From Medakamo hakoo (lineage: Eukaryota > Chlorophyta > Trebouxiophyceae > Coccomyxaceae), in contig CP089451.1 in assembly GCA_026636295.1 (NCBI GenBank), positions 744,001 to 808,000 on the forward strand: DNA of 64,000 nucleotides, in the 5' to 3' direction. Each line of letters begins with the position of its first letter. Position 1 is the stretch's first letter. The notes beneath the pieces were generated by a model that had not been told where the DNA came from, made no database searches, and saw only the letters and a list, made by a program, of their open reading frames with translations. This document shows, one piece after another, positions 19,284 through 29,619 of this stretch. Position numbers and translations under genes: made by a program.

Positions 19284-22200
19284 ATGCCGGACACCCTGCT
19301 GGGCGCCCTGCCCTCCGCGCCCACGCCCGCCAATCGCGGCGCGTGCGCCCTGCTCGGTAACGAGCTCGGCGCGTACGCGGCCGGGTCCGATGTGGTCGTC
19401 CTGGACGTGAGTCGCTTTTTTTTGTTTGGTCGATGGCCGGCATTCGTTTTGCAGCAACAACGGCCGCGACACCAGCATGCCTCCGGTCCTGGCGAGGGTC
19501 ACGCCTCTTGGGTGGCGCGACACCGAAGCAGAGAGTCGTGCGGGTGCCGCATGACCGAAAACTGGCGCACCGCGCCGACACGCCTTTTTTTGCGTCGGGT
19601 CCTCGGCGCGGGTCCCCCCCGTTTTGCTCATCCCTCCATCCTCCCTCTCCCCACTGCCACCGACCGCACACAACAGCTCCGGACCATGGCCATCGCCGCC
19701 GTCCTGACGGGAGGCCACCCCAACGCGCCCGTGACGGCGCTGGCCTGGTGTCCCGACGCCCTCGGCGGCCGCGACCCGGCCACGGGCCTGCCCCGCCCGC
19801 CCCGCCTGGCGAGCGGGGATGGCGCCGGCCGCCTGGTCTGCTGGGACGTGCGGGCGCGGAAGGCCGTGTCTTCCTTGGCGGACGCCGTGCTGGCCGCCAC
19901 CGGGTCGACGCGGCCCCTGCACGCCGGCGGCGGGGGTGGGCACGCGCCCGCCGAGTCGGACGGCCCGGAGTCCATCCGCGCCCTGGCCTGGGCGGGCGGC
20001 GACGGCGACGCGGTCGTCGCGCTCGCGTCCGGCGGGAGCCTCCTCCTCGCCTGGGACGCCCACGGCGGCGGCGTGGCCTGGGCCCGGTCCTTTGCGCCGT
20101 CCCTGGGCCTGGCCGCCCTGGCGGCCGACCCCACCGACCGGCGGCGCGTGGCGGCCTACGGCCCGGCGAGCGGCCACGTCGTCGTCGTGGCCCTGCCCGC
20201 GGCCGCGGCCCGCCGCGCGGCCGAACCGGCCGTGTCGTCGTTCCGCGTCGGCGGCGGCGGCGACGCCGCGGCCGGCCGCCCCACTGGCTCGCCGCCCTCC
20301 GTCGGCCTGACCGTGGCCTTCACCGCCGCGGGCGACGCGCTCGTCCTGGCCCTGCCGCGCGAGCTGACGCTCTTCGACCTCGAGCGGGGCGCGGCCGGCC
20401 CGCCGTCCCCCCTGCCGCGCGGCCTGGGCGCGGTCGCGGCCGTCCTGGCCACCCCACGCCGCGCGGTCGGGGTGGCGGACGGCGCCGACGGCTCCCCCAC
20501 CACCGCCCCGCCGCCGGCCTCCCCGCTCGACCTCCTGTTCGCGTGGCATGTCGAAGGGTCCGTCTCGGTCTGGGCGCGCCGCCCCGGGTGCGCCTCGTAC
20601 TCCCTCCTGTCCTGGGCCCGGACCGCGCCCGCGGGCGGGGCTGGGCTGGCCGCGCCACGGTCGGGCGCGGGAGTGGGCGCCGTGGTCGCGGTGGCGGGCG
20701 CTGAACGCGCGGCCGTGTGCGGGGGGGATGGAGGAGGGGACGACGGGCTGTCCTCCGCCTCCTCCTCCTCCGACGACGACGACGACGACGGCGAAGACGC
20801 GCCCTCCACGCCCGGCCAGGACGCCCTGCTCATCCTGGCCGTCGACGACGCGGGCGGCGTCGCCCGGTGGGCGGTGCCGTTGGGCAGCGTGGCGGCAGGC
20901 GCGGCGGGCGCGGTGTGCGCGGCGCGCGCCCCGAGCGGGCGGGCGGGGACGCCCGCGCCGCCGCCGCCGCCGCCCCCACCCGCGCCGGGCGCCCTGCCCA
21001 TCGCCCTGGAAGCCGTGCTGCACACGCCCGCCGGCGTGACGGCTGTGGATGCGTGCCCTGCTCCCGCCGCGGACGGCCTGGCTCCCGGCGGCGGCGCCGC
21101 GCCCCCGCTCCCGGCCTTGCTCGTCGCGGCGGGCGCGGCCGACGGCCGGGTGTGGCTGGCCTCCCTGACCCGCGGCCCGGCGGCGCCGCTGGCGCTGCAG
21201 CCCGGCGTGTCCGTGGCGGCCCACTCCAGCCCCGTCCGCGGCGTGCGGTGGGTCGGAGCGGGGCCGGCGCTCGTGTCCTGGACGTCCAGTGCGTGGGAGC
21301 AGCACAGCGCGCACGCCAGCGCGCACGGCGAACCCCACCACCACCACAACCACCACCACTCCCCGTCCAGCAACGAAGTCTGTTTGATCGACGCGCGGAC
21401 GCGGTGCGTTGTTCGCCTGGCCCCACCCAGCGGGGTGAGTAGCGCGGCTGGTGCGCTGGCCGGCGGCGGCACTCCGCCCCCCACCACCGACGGGTCGCCC
21501 ACCACCACAGCCACCACCACCACCGGCGCCGCCACCACGACCGACGCGTTCTCCTCCGGCCTGGGCCTCGCCCCACCGCCGCCCGCCGCGCGCGCGCCCA
21601 TCCTGGCCGTGCGCCCCTCACCGTCCGGCCGCCACCTCATCCTCCTCCTGCGCGGCGCGCCCGCGGAGGTCTGGGACCTCGCGCCGCCGCCGCCGTCCGG
21701 CAGCCCGGCAGGCGCGCCGGCCGGCCCGCCGGCGTGCGTCCGCTGCGTCGACCTGCCCTTTGTCGACGCGGCCTGGGTGTCGCCCGGCGGGCGGGAGGGG
21801 CCGGACGAGCGGGGCGTGCCGCCCCTGGACGGGCCGCCTCCATCGTCCCCTGGCCGCCGCCGCGCCGGCCGGCGCGGCGGCGGCGCGTGGCGGGCGGCCT
21901 GGGCGCGGGCCGGGTCGCCGACCCGCAGCCTGAGCGACGCGCTGGCAGCGGACGGCGGGGGAGGGGCGCCGTCGCCGCCTCCGTCGTCTGCCGGCAGTGA
22001 AGAACGCCTGGCGTTTGCCCTCACCGACGGCCGGGTGGGCGTGCTGGCTGTCGACGGCGCCGCCCTGACCGACACCGCGCCGCGCCGGCCGTCGTGGGGC
22101 CGGCTCGGCGCGGACGCGGCGCCGACCGCCGTCGCGGGCTGGGGCCGCACCGTCGTGCTGGGCGACGTCGACGGCGGCCTGCACGCCTGGGACGTGGACA

Positions 22201-24455
22201 CGGGCGCGGTGACCAGCTCCCCCGGCGGCGGCGCGGGCGGCATGGGCTGCCCCGTCCGTGCCTTGGTCGCGGGCCCGCCGCCGCCTGTGGAACTGGTGGG
22301 CGCTGGTGGGGGCGGGGGCGGGGGTGCGGCCGCGCCGCCCGACCCGCGGCGGCCGCCCGCCCCGCCCCTGCCCCGCCCGCCGCCGCCCGCCGCCCGGGTC
22401 GCCGCCCTGTTTGCGGACGGCAGCTACGGCGTGTGGGAGGTCGGCCACGCCGCGAGCCCCGGCGGCCAGGGCTCGGCGGCGGTGGTCGCGACAGTGCTGC
22501 CGCGCACGCCCGGGCTGGGCGGCGTCGGCGGGCCCGGGGGCGGGGGGCTGCCGCCAGCGAGTGACGTGGGCTGGGCGCCCCTCCCGCCGCCCGTGGGTGG
22601 AGGCGCCGTCCTGCTGCTGGCGGCGCGCGGGCCGGGGCGGGCCGGGGGCGGCGGCCCGCTGCTCGCCCTGGACGTCGCGGGCCCCGCCGCTCCCCTGGCC
22701 CGCGGCGGTGGGCCGCTGGCCCGGTCGGCGGCGGCAGGGGCGGCGGCGCCCGGCGCGCGTGCGGCCGCCTTTCGAGCGCTGCTGGTGGGCGCCGGCCGCC
22801 GGGAGGGCGGCGAGGGCGACGACGGGCACGACCCGTCCCTGCCGCCGCCGGCCGCCCCCCCGCCCGACCCGGCCGCGGCGCTCGCACCACCGCGGCCTCT
22901 GGGCTCGTCCCTTCTGCTCCCGCCCGCCTGGCGTGCCTTGCTCCAGCTGGTGTTACAGGGCGGCCTGCCGCCGGCGCTCCTGAAGACGGCGGCAGCCGGC
23001 GGCGGCGACGCCGCCGCCCTCGACGCGGCCGCGTGGGCGGCCCTGCCCCCCGGCGCCGCCGCCGCGGCCGGCGGCCGCGGCGCCCGCGCGTCGTCCGAAC
23101 CAGAGGTGGCGTACCTGTCTCACGCCGGCTCGTCCAGCGCTGCGTCCGCCGCCGCGGCGTGGCGGTCGACCACCTCGCTGGACGGCCTGCTAGCGGACGG
23201 CGGGGGTGGGAGCGCGGCGGCGCCGCCCGCGCCTCCACCACCACAACCCGCGCCCGCCGCCGCCACCCCTCTCCCGGCTTTGCGCCTGGCGTCCGCCCTG
23301 CGGCTGCTGGCGTCTGTGCGCGCGGCTGGATGCCTGCTCCACGCGGACGAGTGGGCCGGGTACGAAGCCGCTGTGCGCGGAAACAGCGCGGCCGCCCGTG
23401 CTGCGGTCGCCGCGGCGGCCGCGGGCTGTTCCGACGAAGCGTCGTTTTGGGCGTCGACCGCGCCCGCCGCGCTCGCGGCGTGGGCCGTGGATTCCGGTTC
23501 GGTCGCAGGTCCGCCGCCTCCTCCACGTCCGGGCGGCCGCCTGCCCTGGACGCCCGGGTCGGCCGTCGCGGCGTCCCGGGAGCGGGCAGAGTGGCACGCG
23601 CCGCCCGGGCCGCCGCCGCCCGGGACGACGCCGCCCGCCCGGCCGTCCGGGAGCAGTGGCCCGCCCGCCCCGCTGCCGCCGGGCGCGCCGCCCCCGCCGC
23701 ACGACCTGGCCATCTTGGAGCGCGTGGCCCTGGGCGACCTGGCGACGGCCGTCGGCCTGTTGCTCGCGGCCGCCGCGCCCGACCGGTCGGCCCGCCACTA
23801 CCGCGAGGCGTTGTGCGCCGTCGCCCTGGCCGCCGCGGACGCGGCGCGCGGCGTGCCGCCGCCGGGCGGAGCGGGAGGAGAGCCGGCCGGCTCAGCGACG
23901 CCCGCGCCGCCGGGGCAGCACCCCCCTGCGCCGCCGGCGTCCCCGCCCACGCCGCCGACGCCGGCCACGCCCGCCGCCGGCCTGCCCGCCGCGCCGCCGC
24001 TCCTGGCCCAGGCCTGCAAAGTCGCGGCCGCCAACGCGGCCGCGTCCGGGGACGGGCTGGTGGGCGCGCCGCTGCTGTTGGCCGCTGGCCGGCCGGGCGA
24101 AGCCGCCGGCTGCCTGGCGGACGCGGGCCTGTGGCGCCTGGCCACGACGCTGAGCTGCACGGCCGCGCCGCCGGGGTCGCGCGACCGCGCGGGCGCGCTT
24201 GACCGTTTCGCCACCCACACCGACCGCGAGCGTGGCCGGCCCTGGGACGCGGCGGGCGTGCGGCTGAGCGCCGGCGGGCTGGGCGCGGCGGGGCGGGGGT
24301 TGGCCGCGGGCGGCGCGCCCGACGCGGCGGGCTGGGTGGCGGTCGCGGCGGGCGAGGCGGGGGTGGGGGACGTGGACGGGAGCGAAGGCGGGGGTGGCAG
24401 TGGCTGGGAGGCGGAGAGGGCGGCGCACGCCGCGGGCGTGGTGCGGGCACTGTGA
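19284..24455 (+). CDS. WDR11-like WD40 repeat protein
   Basis: Exon 1 at 19284-19406 ends GAC|GTGAGT and exon 2 at 19677-24455 follows CAACAG, in phase 0, giving 1,633 residues. The N-terminus (GAYAAGSDVVVLD then LRTMAIAAVL) has the layout of WDR11. WD-type blades recur: TALAWCPDAL, RLVCWDVRARKA, SPVRGVRWVGAGPALVSWT, APILAVRPSPSGRHLILLL and AEVWDLAPP. The sequence then extends into low-complexity linkers and an alpha-solenoid-like C-terminus (DLATAVGLLLAAAAPDRSARHYREALCAVALA...). WDR11 forms a double beta-propeller at the trans-Golgi with FAM91A1 in animals. Length exceeds the usual 1,200-1,300 because of Ala/Pro/Gly insertions. A cryptic intron near 21434 (GTGAGT) is possible. The 270-bp intron is itself open in frame, so retention would insert residues rather than truncate. 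Confidence 0.75.
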   Translation: MPDTLLGALPSAPTPANRGACALLGNELGAYAAGSDVVVLDVSRFFLFGRWPAFVLQQQRPRHQHASGPGEGHASWVARHRSRESCGCRMTENWRTAPTRLFLRRVLGAGPPRFAHPSILPLPTATDRTQQLRTMAIAAVLTGGHPNAPVTALAWCPDALGGRDPATGLPRPPRLASGDGAGRLVCWDVRARKAVSSLADAVLAATGSTRPLHAGGGGGHAPAESDGPESIRALAWAGGDGDAVVALASGGSLLLAWDAHGGGVAWARSFAPSLGLAALAADPTDRRRVAAYGPASGHVVVVALPAAAARRAAEPAVSSFRVGGGGDAAAGRPTGSPPSVGLTVAFTAAGDALVLALPRELTLFDLERGAAGPPSPLPRGLGAVAAVLATPRRAVGVADGADGSPTTAPPPASPLDLLFAWHVEGSVSVWARRPGCASYSLLSWARTAPAGGAGLAAPRSGAGVGAVVAVAGAERAAVCGGDGGGDDGLSSASSSSDDDDDDGEDAPSTPGQDALLILAVDDAGGVARWAVPLGSVAAGAAGAVCAARAPSGRAGTPAPPPPPPPPAPGALPIALEAVLHTPAGVTAVDACPAPAADGLAPGGGAAPPLPALLVAAGAADGRVWLASLTRGPAAPLALQPGVSVAAHSSPVRGVRWVGAGPALVSWTSSAWEQHSAHASAHGEPHHHHNHHHSPSSNEVCLIDARTRCVVRLAPPSGVSSAAGALAGGGTPPPTTDGSPTTTATTTTGAATTTDAFSSGLGLAPPPPAARAPILAVRPSPSGRHLILLLRGAPAEVWDLAPPPPSGSPAGAPAGPPACVRCVDLPFVDAAWVSPGGREGPDERGVPPLDGPPPSSPGRRRAGRRGGGAWRAAWARAGSPTRSLSDALAADGGGGAPSPPPSSAGSEERLAFALTDGRVGVLAVDGAALTDTAPRRPSWGRLGADAAPTAVAGWGRTVVLGDVDGGLHAWDVDTGAVTSSPGGGAGGMGCPVRALVAGPPPPVELVGAGGGGGGGAAAPPDPRRPPAPPLPRPPPPAARVAALFADGSYGVWEVGHAASPGGQGSAAVVATVLPRTPGLGGVGGPGGGGLPPASDVGWAPLPPPVGGGAVLLLAARGPGRAGGGGPLLALDVAGPAAPLARGGGPLARSAAAGAAAPGARAAAFRALLVGAGRREGGEGDDGHDPSLPPPAAPPPDPAAALAPPRPLGSSLLLPPAWRALLQLVLQGGLPPALLKTAAAGGGDAAALDAAAWAALPPGAAAAAGGRGARASSEPEVAYLSHAGSSSAASAAAAWRSTTSLDGLLADGGGGSAAAPPAPPPPQPAPAAATPLPALRLASALRLLASVRAAGCLLHADEWAGYEAAVRGNSAAARAAVAAAAAGCSDEASFWASTAPAALAAWAVDSGSVAGPPPPPRPGGRLPWTPGSAVAASRERAEWHAPPGPPPPGTTPPARPSGSSGPPAPLPPGAPPPPHDLAILERVALGDLATAVGLLLAAAAPDRSARHYREALCAVALAAADAARGVPPPGGAGGEPAGSATPAPPGQHPPAPPASPPTPPTPATPAAGLPAAPPLLAQACKVAAANAAASGDGLVGAPLLLAAGRPGEAAGCLADAGLWRLATTLSCTAAPPGSRDRAGALDRFATHTDRERGRPWDAAGVRLSAGGLGAAGRGLAAGGAPDAAGWVAVAAGEAGVGDVDGSEGGGGSGWEAERAAHAAGVVRAL

Positions 24456-24663
24456 CTTGTGTGTGATGGGGTGGGTTTGGGAAAACAACGCACACAAAAA
24501 GGAAACAAAAGGAAACAAAACGCACCTCCCCGCTCCCCCCACCCACCCCCCACGCAAAGGGAAAAATCAAATGGCAGCAGCGCGCGCAGCTCCCGCCCCC
24601 CACCACCCCCCTCGCGGCGGGCCCGCCCACAAGGCCAGGCAGGCCGGCGTGTGCCTGGCCCTC

Positions 24664-25459
24664 TCAAGGCTTCAGCACGTCAATCGTCGTGACCGTCGCG
24701 CCGCAGTTGCCCGGGTCTGCCACGTAGATTTTGCCGCTCTTGGTGGCGCGCAGCCCCACGTTGCCGGACGGCGATGGAGGCGCGATCACTTTCTGCCCCT
24801 TTTCGCCCGCCCCAAACTTGGACGGGCAGGAGGCGGACGAGAGCTGGGTGATGCCGCGCGGCGGGGATGCGCCGTCCCATACAAACTGAATGACCGACCC
24901 CGGGCACACGGCCAGCGGGGCGGGCGGGGCCTGGCCCGCGCCGCGCGGGCCCCAGGAGATGACGGGGACGGAGGGGCCGCCGGGGCCGGAGGTCCAGGCA
25001 AACGCGTTTGGGCCTGAGGTGGCGGTGTTGCGGCAGGGCTGTCGAGGGTGGGTGGGTGGGCGAGGGGGTTGGTTGAGAGGTGGGGCGGTGGGGCGAGCGC
25101 CGCGGGGCCGAGCGCGCGTTGTGCGTTGTGGGCGCGCCGCGTTTTTTTTGTTTGTTTTGGCGCGGTCGCCGACCGCACCAAACCCCATAAACCCAGGCTC
25201 CCGAACTCACCCCAGCCGCGCCAGACGAGCCGATCCACTTGCCGTCACCACCCGCGAACGCGACGCCGCCGCCCGTCGCGGCCGTGGCCAGGGACGGGTC
25301 CTGGGCCAGCCGGCGGCGGCCGGTTTTGACGTACGAGCTGTTTTTGAGGTCGGTCGCAAAGGCCGCGGCGTTCGGACCGGAGGCGGACGTGGCCGTGTCG
25401 GCGGCGGCGCCGGCCAGCAGTAAAGCGGTGGCGGTGATGGCGAGGAAGGCGCGCAGCAT
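24664..25459 (-). CDS. Secreted cupredoxin-like (phytocyanin-type) protein lacking histidine
   Basis: Two exons (complement 25211-25459 and 24664-25038; GTGAGT...CAG, phase 0) give 207 residues. MLRAFLAITATALLLAGAAA is a clear signal peptide. After a linker of about 65 residues comes a domain with cupredoxin strand order: VPVISWG, LAVCPGSVIQFVWDG, GITQLSSASCPSKF, VGLRATKSGKIYVADPGNC and TVTTIDVLKP. The cysteine placement and GKIYVADPGNC recall the phytocyanin GxYYFxC...HCxxGMK block. No histidine occurs anywhere in the protein, so the standard type 1 copper site (two His, Cys, Met) is absent, as in early nodulin-like proteins. It is co-oriented with and immediately downstream of a multicopper oxidase gene. 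The fold assignment is moderately sure; a structural or wall role is inference. Confidence 0.7.
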
Positions 25460-25802
25460 GGTGTGTTGTGTGCTGTGCTTTTGGGTCAGAGATGAGAGGT
25501 GGGGTGAGTGAGCCGCCACCCAAGTCGCACGTTTCGTGCCGCCCTCTTTTTTTTCCGCGTCATTTTTTCCGCGTCGTATTATTCCACTGTCACACACGCA
25601 TTTCCCTCCCTCCCCACGCCAAACCTGCCATGAATGGTTAGGGTAACACAAAAAACTACAGACCGTCTAATCGAAACACTCTCACCCCGGCGCGAGGCGC
25701 GCGTGTTTTTTCGTTGCGTCTTGAAAAAACACACGGGCGCGCCTTTTCCTTCCATCCTTCTTTTCTTTCTCACGCCCCGCGCGTCGAGACTCATCGCCAC
25801 GA
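25460..25802. other. Intergenic between multicopper oxidase and cupredoxin-like genes
   Basis: Both flanking genes read leftward, so these 343 bp hold the oxidase 3' UTR and the promoter of the cupredoxin-like gene. The stretch is AT-richer than average, particularly 25540-25690, with a T8 at 25548-25555. No further gene is seen. Confidence 0.4.
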
Positions 25803-28800
25803 CTAGATGCCGTCTCTGAGTACGAATCCGAGACCCACGTAAAGGTGCCAATCTGTGTTTTTGTCGGTTTGTGTGCGTGGGCATGCGTGAGAGATCGGCA
25901 GATCGGCTGTCGTCGGCCGCCGTCGACCCCCCACCCCAACCCTTCTCCCGCCCACTGCATCCCTCCAACGCACCGATGTGGCAGTGCACCAGCCACGTCG
26001 ACGGGTTGTCGACGATGTAGCGCAAGACCAGGTACCCGCTGGGTGGGAGCGTGACGACGTCGCGGGCCATGTACGGCGGCTGCGGCGCCTGCGCGTCGGC
26101 GGCTGGAGAGCCACCCGCTGCTGCGGCCGCGGCCGCCATCGCCACCGCGACCGGGTTGTCCGGGTCCGCGCGCAGCGGCGCGTCCGGCGTCCCGCTGCCG
26201 CTCTCAATGACCCACACCCAGTGGCCGTGCGTGTGGATGGGGTGCGGGCCCTCGTCCAGGTTGATGAAGACCAGGTCGACGACCGTGCCGAGGTCGTTGT
26301 CGATCACATTCCAGCCGACTGCCGACGGCGCGGGCATCGTCTCGGTGGCCGGCACCCAGGGGACCGCGTTGCGGTAGCCCTGCTTTTCGGGGTTGCCGTA
26401 GATGCGCTCGAGCAGGGACGGCCCGTAGTCCGGCGGCTGGAAGGAAATGCCGTTGACGTAGAAGAAGGACTCGTTTTGGGCGTTGGGGTTGGACACGACC
26501 GTGAACTCCAGGCGTTTGTTCGGGGCGGGCGGATCCAGGCCGCCGGCCACGCCGCCGCCCGGAGACGGCGCCCGCGCCGACCCAGGCCGGCCGGCGCCCG
26601 CGCCGCCGGTGCCGGGCGCCAGGGGGAACATGGGCCCGTTGGACGAGCGCGGCGTGAAGGCGCCCGACCGCATCGCATCGGTCGCCGCCAGGCGGGCCGG
26701 GTCCGTCTCCGGCCGGTCGTGCGCGTGCTTGGGGACGACTGCGCCGGCAGCAGCTTTCCGCCCCGCCTTCTTCGCGTCGCCCGCCACCGGCGCAGGCGGG
26801 GTGGGCGTGGCGGACGCCTCCAGCGCCGCCACCACCTCCGGCGGCACCAGGCCGGGCACCGCGAGCAGGTCGGCCACTTTCGCGCGGTCGTCGCCCACCT
26901 TCCACGGCAGGGACGGGGTCGCGCCGTGCACCGAGTCCGCCACGTCTTCGACCCAGCCCTTGAGCCCCGTGCGCCCGCTGCCGCGGAAGTCAATTATGGC
27001 AAGCGTCGAATTGTACGGAGACGGCGCGTCAAAAGACGCGTCCGCCATCTCCGACAACACAAACAGCGGCGACACCTTTTGCGCGTCCGTCGCGTTGCCG
27101 TCCCGGCACAGGGCCAGGCGGACGCGCTGGCCGACGTCGATGTACACCGGCGTGCCCGTGACGTCGACCGGGTCGATGGGCACCGCATCGACGGAGACGA
27201 GGTACGAGCGGACGGGCGGGACGCCGGGTGGGGTGAAGAGCGAGACGTAGAACGGCGCGAACGCCGCGCCGTTGACGACGACGAGGTCCGTGCCGAGGTC
27301 GGTGCACAGGCCGCCGATGGCGTCGGCGTTTTCCTGGCCCGCCTCCGAGCCGGCGCGCAGCACCGCAACCTCGCACGCATCGCCGCAATAATGCTGGCCG
27401 ATGCCTTGCGCGAGCGCGTTGTCCGGCACCGGCTCCACGCCGTCCGGGTTGTCGGGCGAGACGTACACTTCCAGCAGGTCGTCCGAGGCCTCGTGGTACC
27501 AGTCCGTCAGGAAGAGGAGGGGGGTGGAGCCTGTTTTTTTTTGGGTGGGAGAGGGGGCGGTGGCGACAGGGGGTGTGAGGGCGGAGAGGGTTGGCTGGGG
27601 TTGCGCGCGACCACCCCACCGTCCGGCGGTGCCCCCCACCCACCCCTCCATTAACGCTGCCTCTCTCTCTTTACCTGGCGGGTCCAGGCCTCCAATGGCC
27701 GCCGCCAGGACGGGGTCCTCCACAAACAGCATGCCACGCAGGCCGTCGGCGTATTGGACCTGGGAGGGTGTGCGGAGGGAGGAGAGGGCCGTGAGGTTTG
27801 GTGTGGAGGGGTTTCCAACCCGGCGCTTTTCGGCGCGAGGAAAAAAAAAGGAGGACGACGCATCCAAGGCACGTCCGCAACCCACCGAAAAGTGGGAATG
27901 CCACCAATAAGCACCAGGCTCGCGCGCCACGAAATCGTATAGGAACGCGGGCGCGAACGTTGAAGAATTCGTCGCGCCGTCGGCCCCGCCCGTCGGGCGT
28001 TGCGTGACGTCGGCCACGCCGTCCATGATGGACGTCGCGACCTGGCGCTGGCCGTGCCAGTGGATGGAGGCGGGGGCGTCCAGGAGGTTGACAAACTCGA
28101 TCTGTGTGCGCGCGCGCGTGTGTGTGTGTGATTGGGGTGGGGGATAGGTGAGAGAGGCGTGCCGCAACCGCCGCTGCCGCGTCACCGAACAAAAAAGCCT
28201 TTCACCAAGGCGCTCGGGGGCCACACACACACACCTGGAGGCGGTCGCGCACGGTCGCCCGAATCGTCGGGCCCGGGAACTTGCCGTTGACCAGGATGAC
28301 GTCGCGCTCCACCCCGTCGGGCGCGGCCCGACCCCACGTCGCCACCAGCTTGATTTTGCGGGTGAGCGGCTCGCGCTCCGCCCAGGCGGCCGCGCAAGGC
28401 GGCGACCCGGGGCTGGCCGCGAGGACGCACGCCGCGGTGTGGCAGAAATAACTCCCGTCATCCACGCAAAAGCCAAACTGGGAGCAGCACTGGCCATCCG
28501 GGCACGCGCCCACGTACTCGCCGCACACGCCGCCGGGAGGGACGGGAGGCAGGGAGCCGACGGTCTTGTAGGCGCCCTTGCCGGCGAGCGGGTCGGGTTC
28601 GGACATGGCCAACGGCTGGGGCAGGTTGGCCTTGCACGGCGAGCCGGGACCGGAGTAGTGGAGCTGGCAGGTGCCATCGCAGGCGGTGGGCGTGACTTCA
28701 CACACGCCGGTTTGACTGGTGGTTGTCCAGGGTTGATTGTTGTGTCGTGAGAGGGGTGCGCGTGGGGGGCAAAAGTCTTTATGCCGCCATGAGGCCGCTC

Positions 28801-29357
28801 GAAGAAAAAAAAACCCAGCGCGCGCGCGTGCAAAAATACTGGCAATCATTTTTTCCGACGGCCGAGACAGGCCGGCTGCCGCTTGCCACCCAAGGGTCCC
28901 GGCTATCCGCGTGGAGGCGAGAGCTGAGGGCGCCAAGGCCACGCACGACAGCGGGCGCGTCCCCCGAACACCCCACCCCTGTGACACGGGGCGCGCGGCG
29001 CGGCGCGACGTCCCTCCTCCTTCCGCACAGCGCGCACCTGCAGCAGTGCCCGGGCGGGCACATGCCAATGCCCGCCCCACACTTGAAGATCGCTCCAGCC
29101 TTCAAGGCCGCGTGCGTGAACTTGGACGGCGTGTACGCGAAATCCTTGGCGGTCGTCATGGTCGGAGGTGTGACCGCGCCCTTTTTTTCTTCGACCGCGG
29201 CAACGGTTTTAGCCGCCGCGCCCGCGGCGGCCGTCTCCACTTTGGAGATGGAGGTGGCGGTGGCCAGGGGAGGGGTGGTGATGGCTAAGACGACCAGGAG
29301 GCCGAGCGCGGACGCCCGCACGCCGAGCGTGGCCGATGCGAACGAGCGCCGCGGCAT
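25803..29357 (-). CDS. Secreted laccase-type multicopper oxidase with two hevein-like chitin-binding modules
   Basis: Six exons (complement 29038-29357, 28235-28715, 27886-28101, 27675-27759, 25974-27530, 25803-25852) close in phase to 902 residues. A hydrophobic signal (ALGLLVVLAI) leads. Two eight-cysteine modules follow, at 93-134 (CGAGIGMCPPGHCCSQTGVC...) and 171-214 (CGEYVGACPDGQCCSQFGFC...), both with the CBM18/hevein pattern C-x6-C-x4-CC-x5-C. The oxidase then shows all four copper signatures: HWHG (281-284), HSH (335-337), HPIHTHGHW (797-805) and HCHIDWHLYVGL from 883. This gives a type 1 site plus the trinuclear cluster, with a leucine at the axial position. Family members oxidise phenols, ascorbate or metals using O2; the substrate here is unknown. 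Exon 5 has a long Pro/Ala linker between cupredoxin domains 2 and 3. Binding to a chitin-like or glucosamine wall is inferred. Confidence 0.9.
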
Positions 29358-29619
29358 GGTTTTTTTTTTAGAGCGGCGTCCAGCGACAGATGGTCGGCCC
29401 TAGCTCACAAACGTGGCGCCCTCTGTGTGCGGATACGCCTTCTTCACACGGGCGGGTGTGGTGTGCAGTGAGAAAAGTGGAGGGTGCGGCGACGCATCGG
29501 CGAAATGTGTCGCCGTCTGTCACGCGTCGAGTTAAAACTGTGTCGACGACTGACCGCGCCCCGACCTCTCTCTGCCCTGTTTTTTTTTTTTTCTGTCGCT
29601 ACGGCCTGCTACACACGCC

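Noticed and set aside
18390-21359. 989-codon minus-strand frame
   Set aside because: Spans SufC introns and runs antisense to the WDR11-like gene; it only contains the SufC transit peptide by frame coincidence.
22021-24630. 869-codon minus-strand frame
   Set aside because: Antisense to the WDR11-like gene; Arg/Pro-rich, no recognisable domain.
25636-25645. GGTTAGGGT, telomere-like heptamer
   Set aside because: A single unit with no tandem copies; not an interstitial telomere tract.
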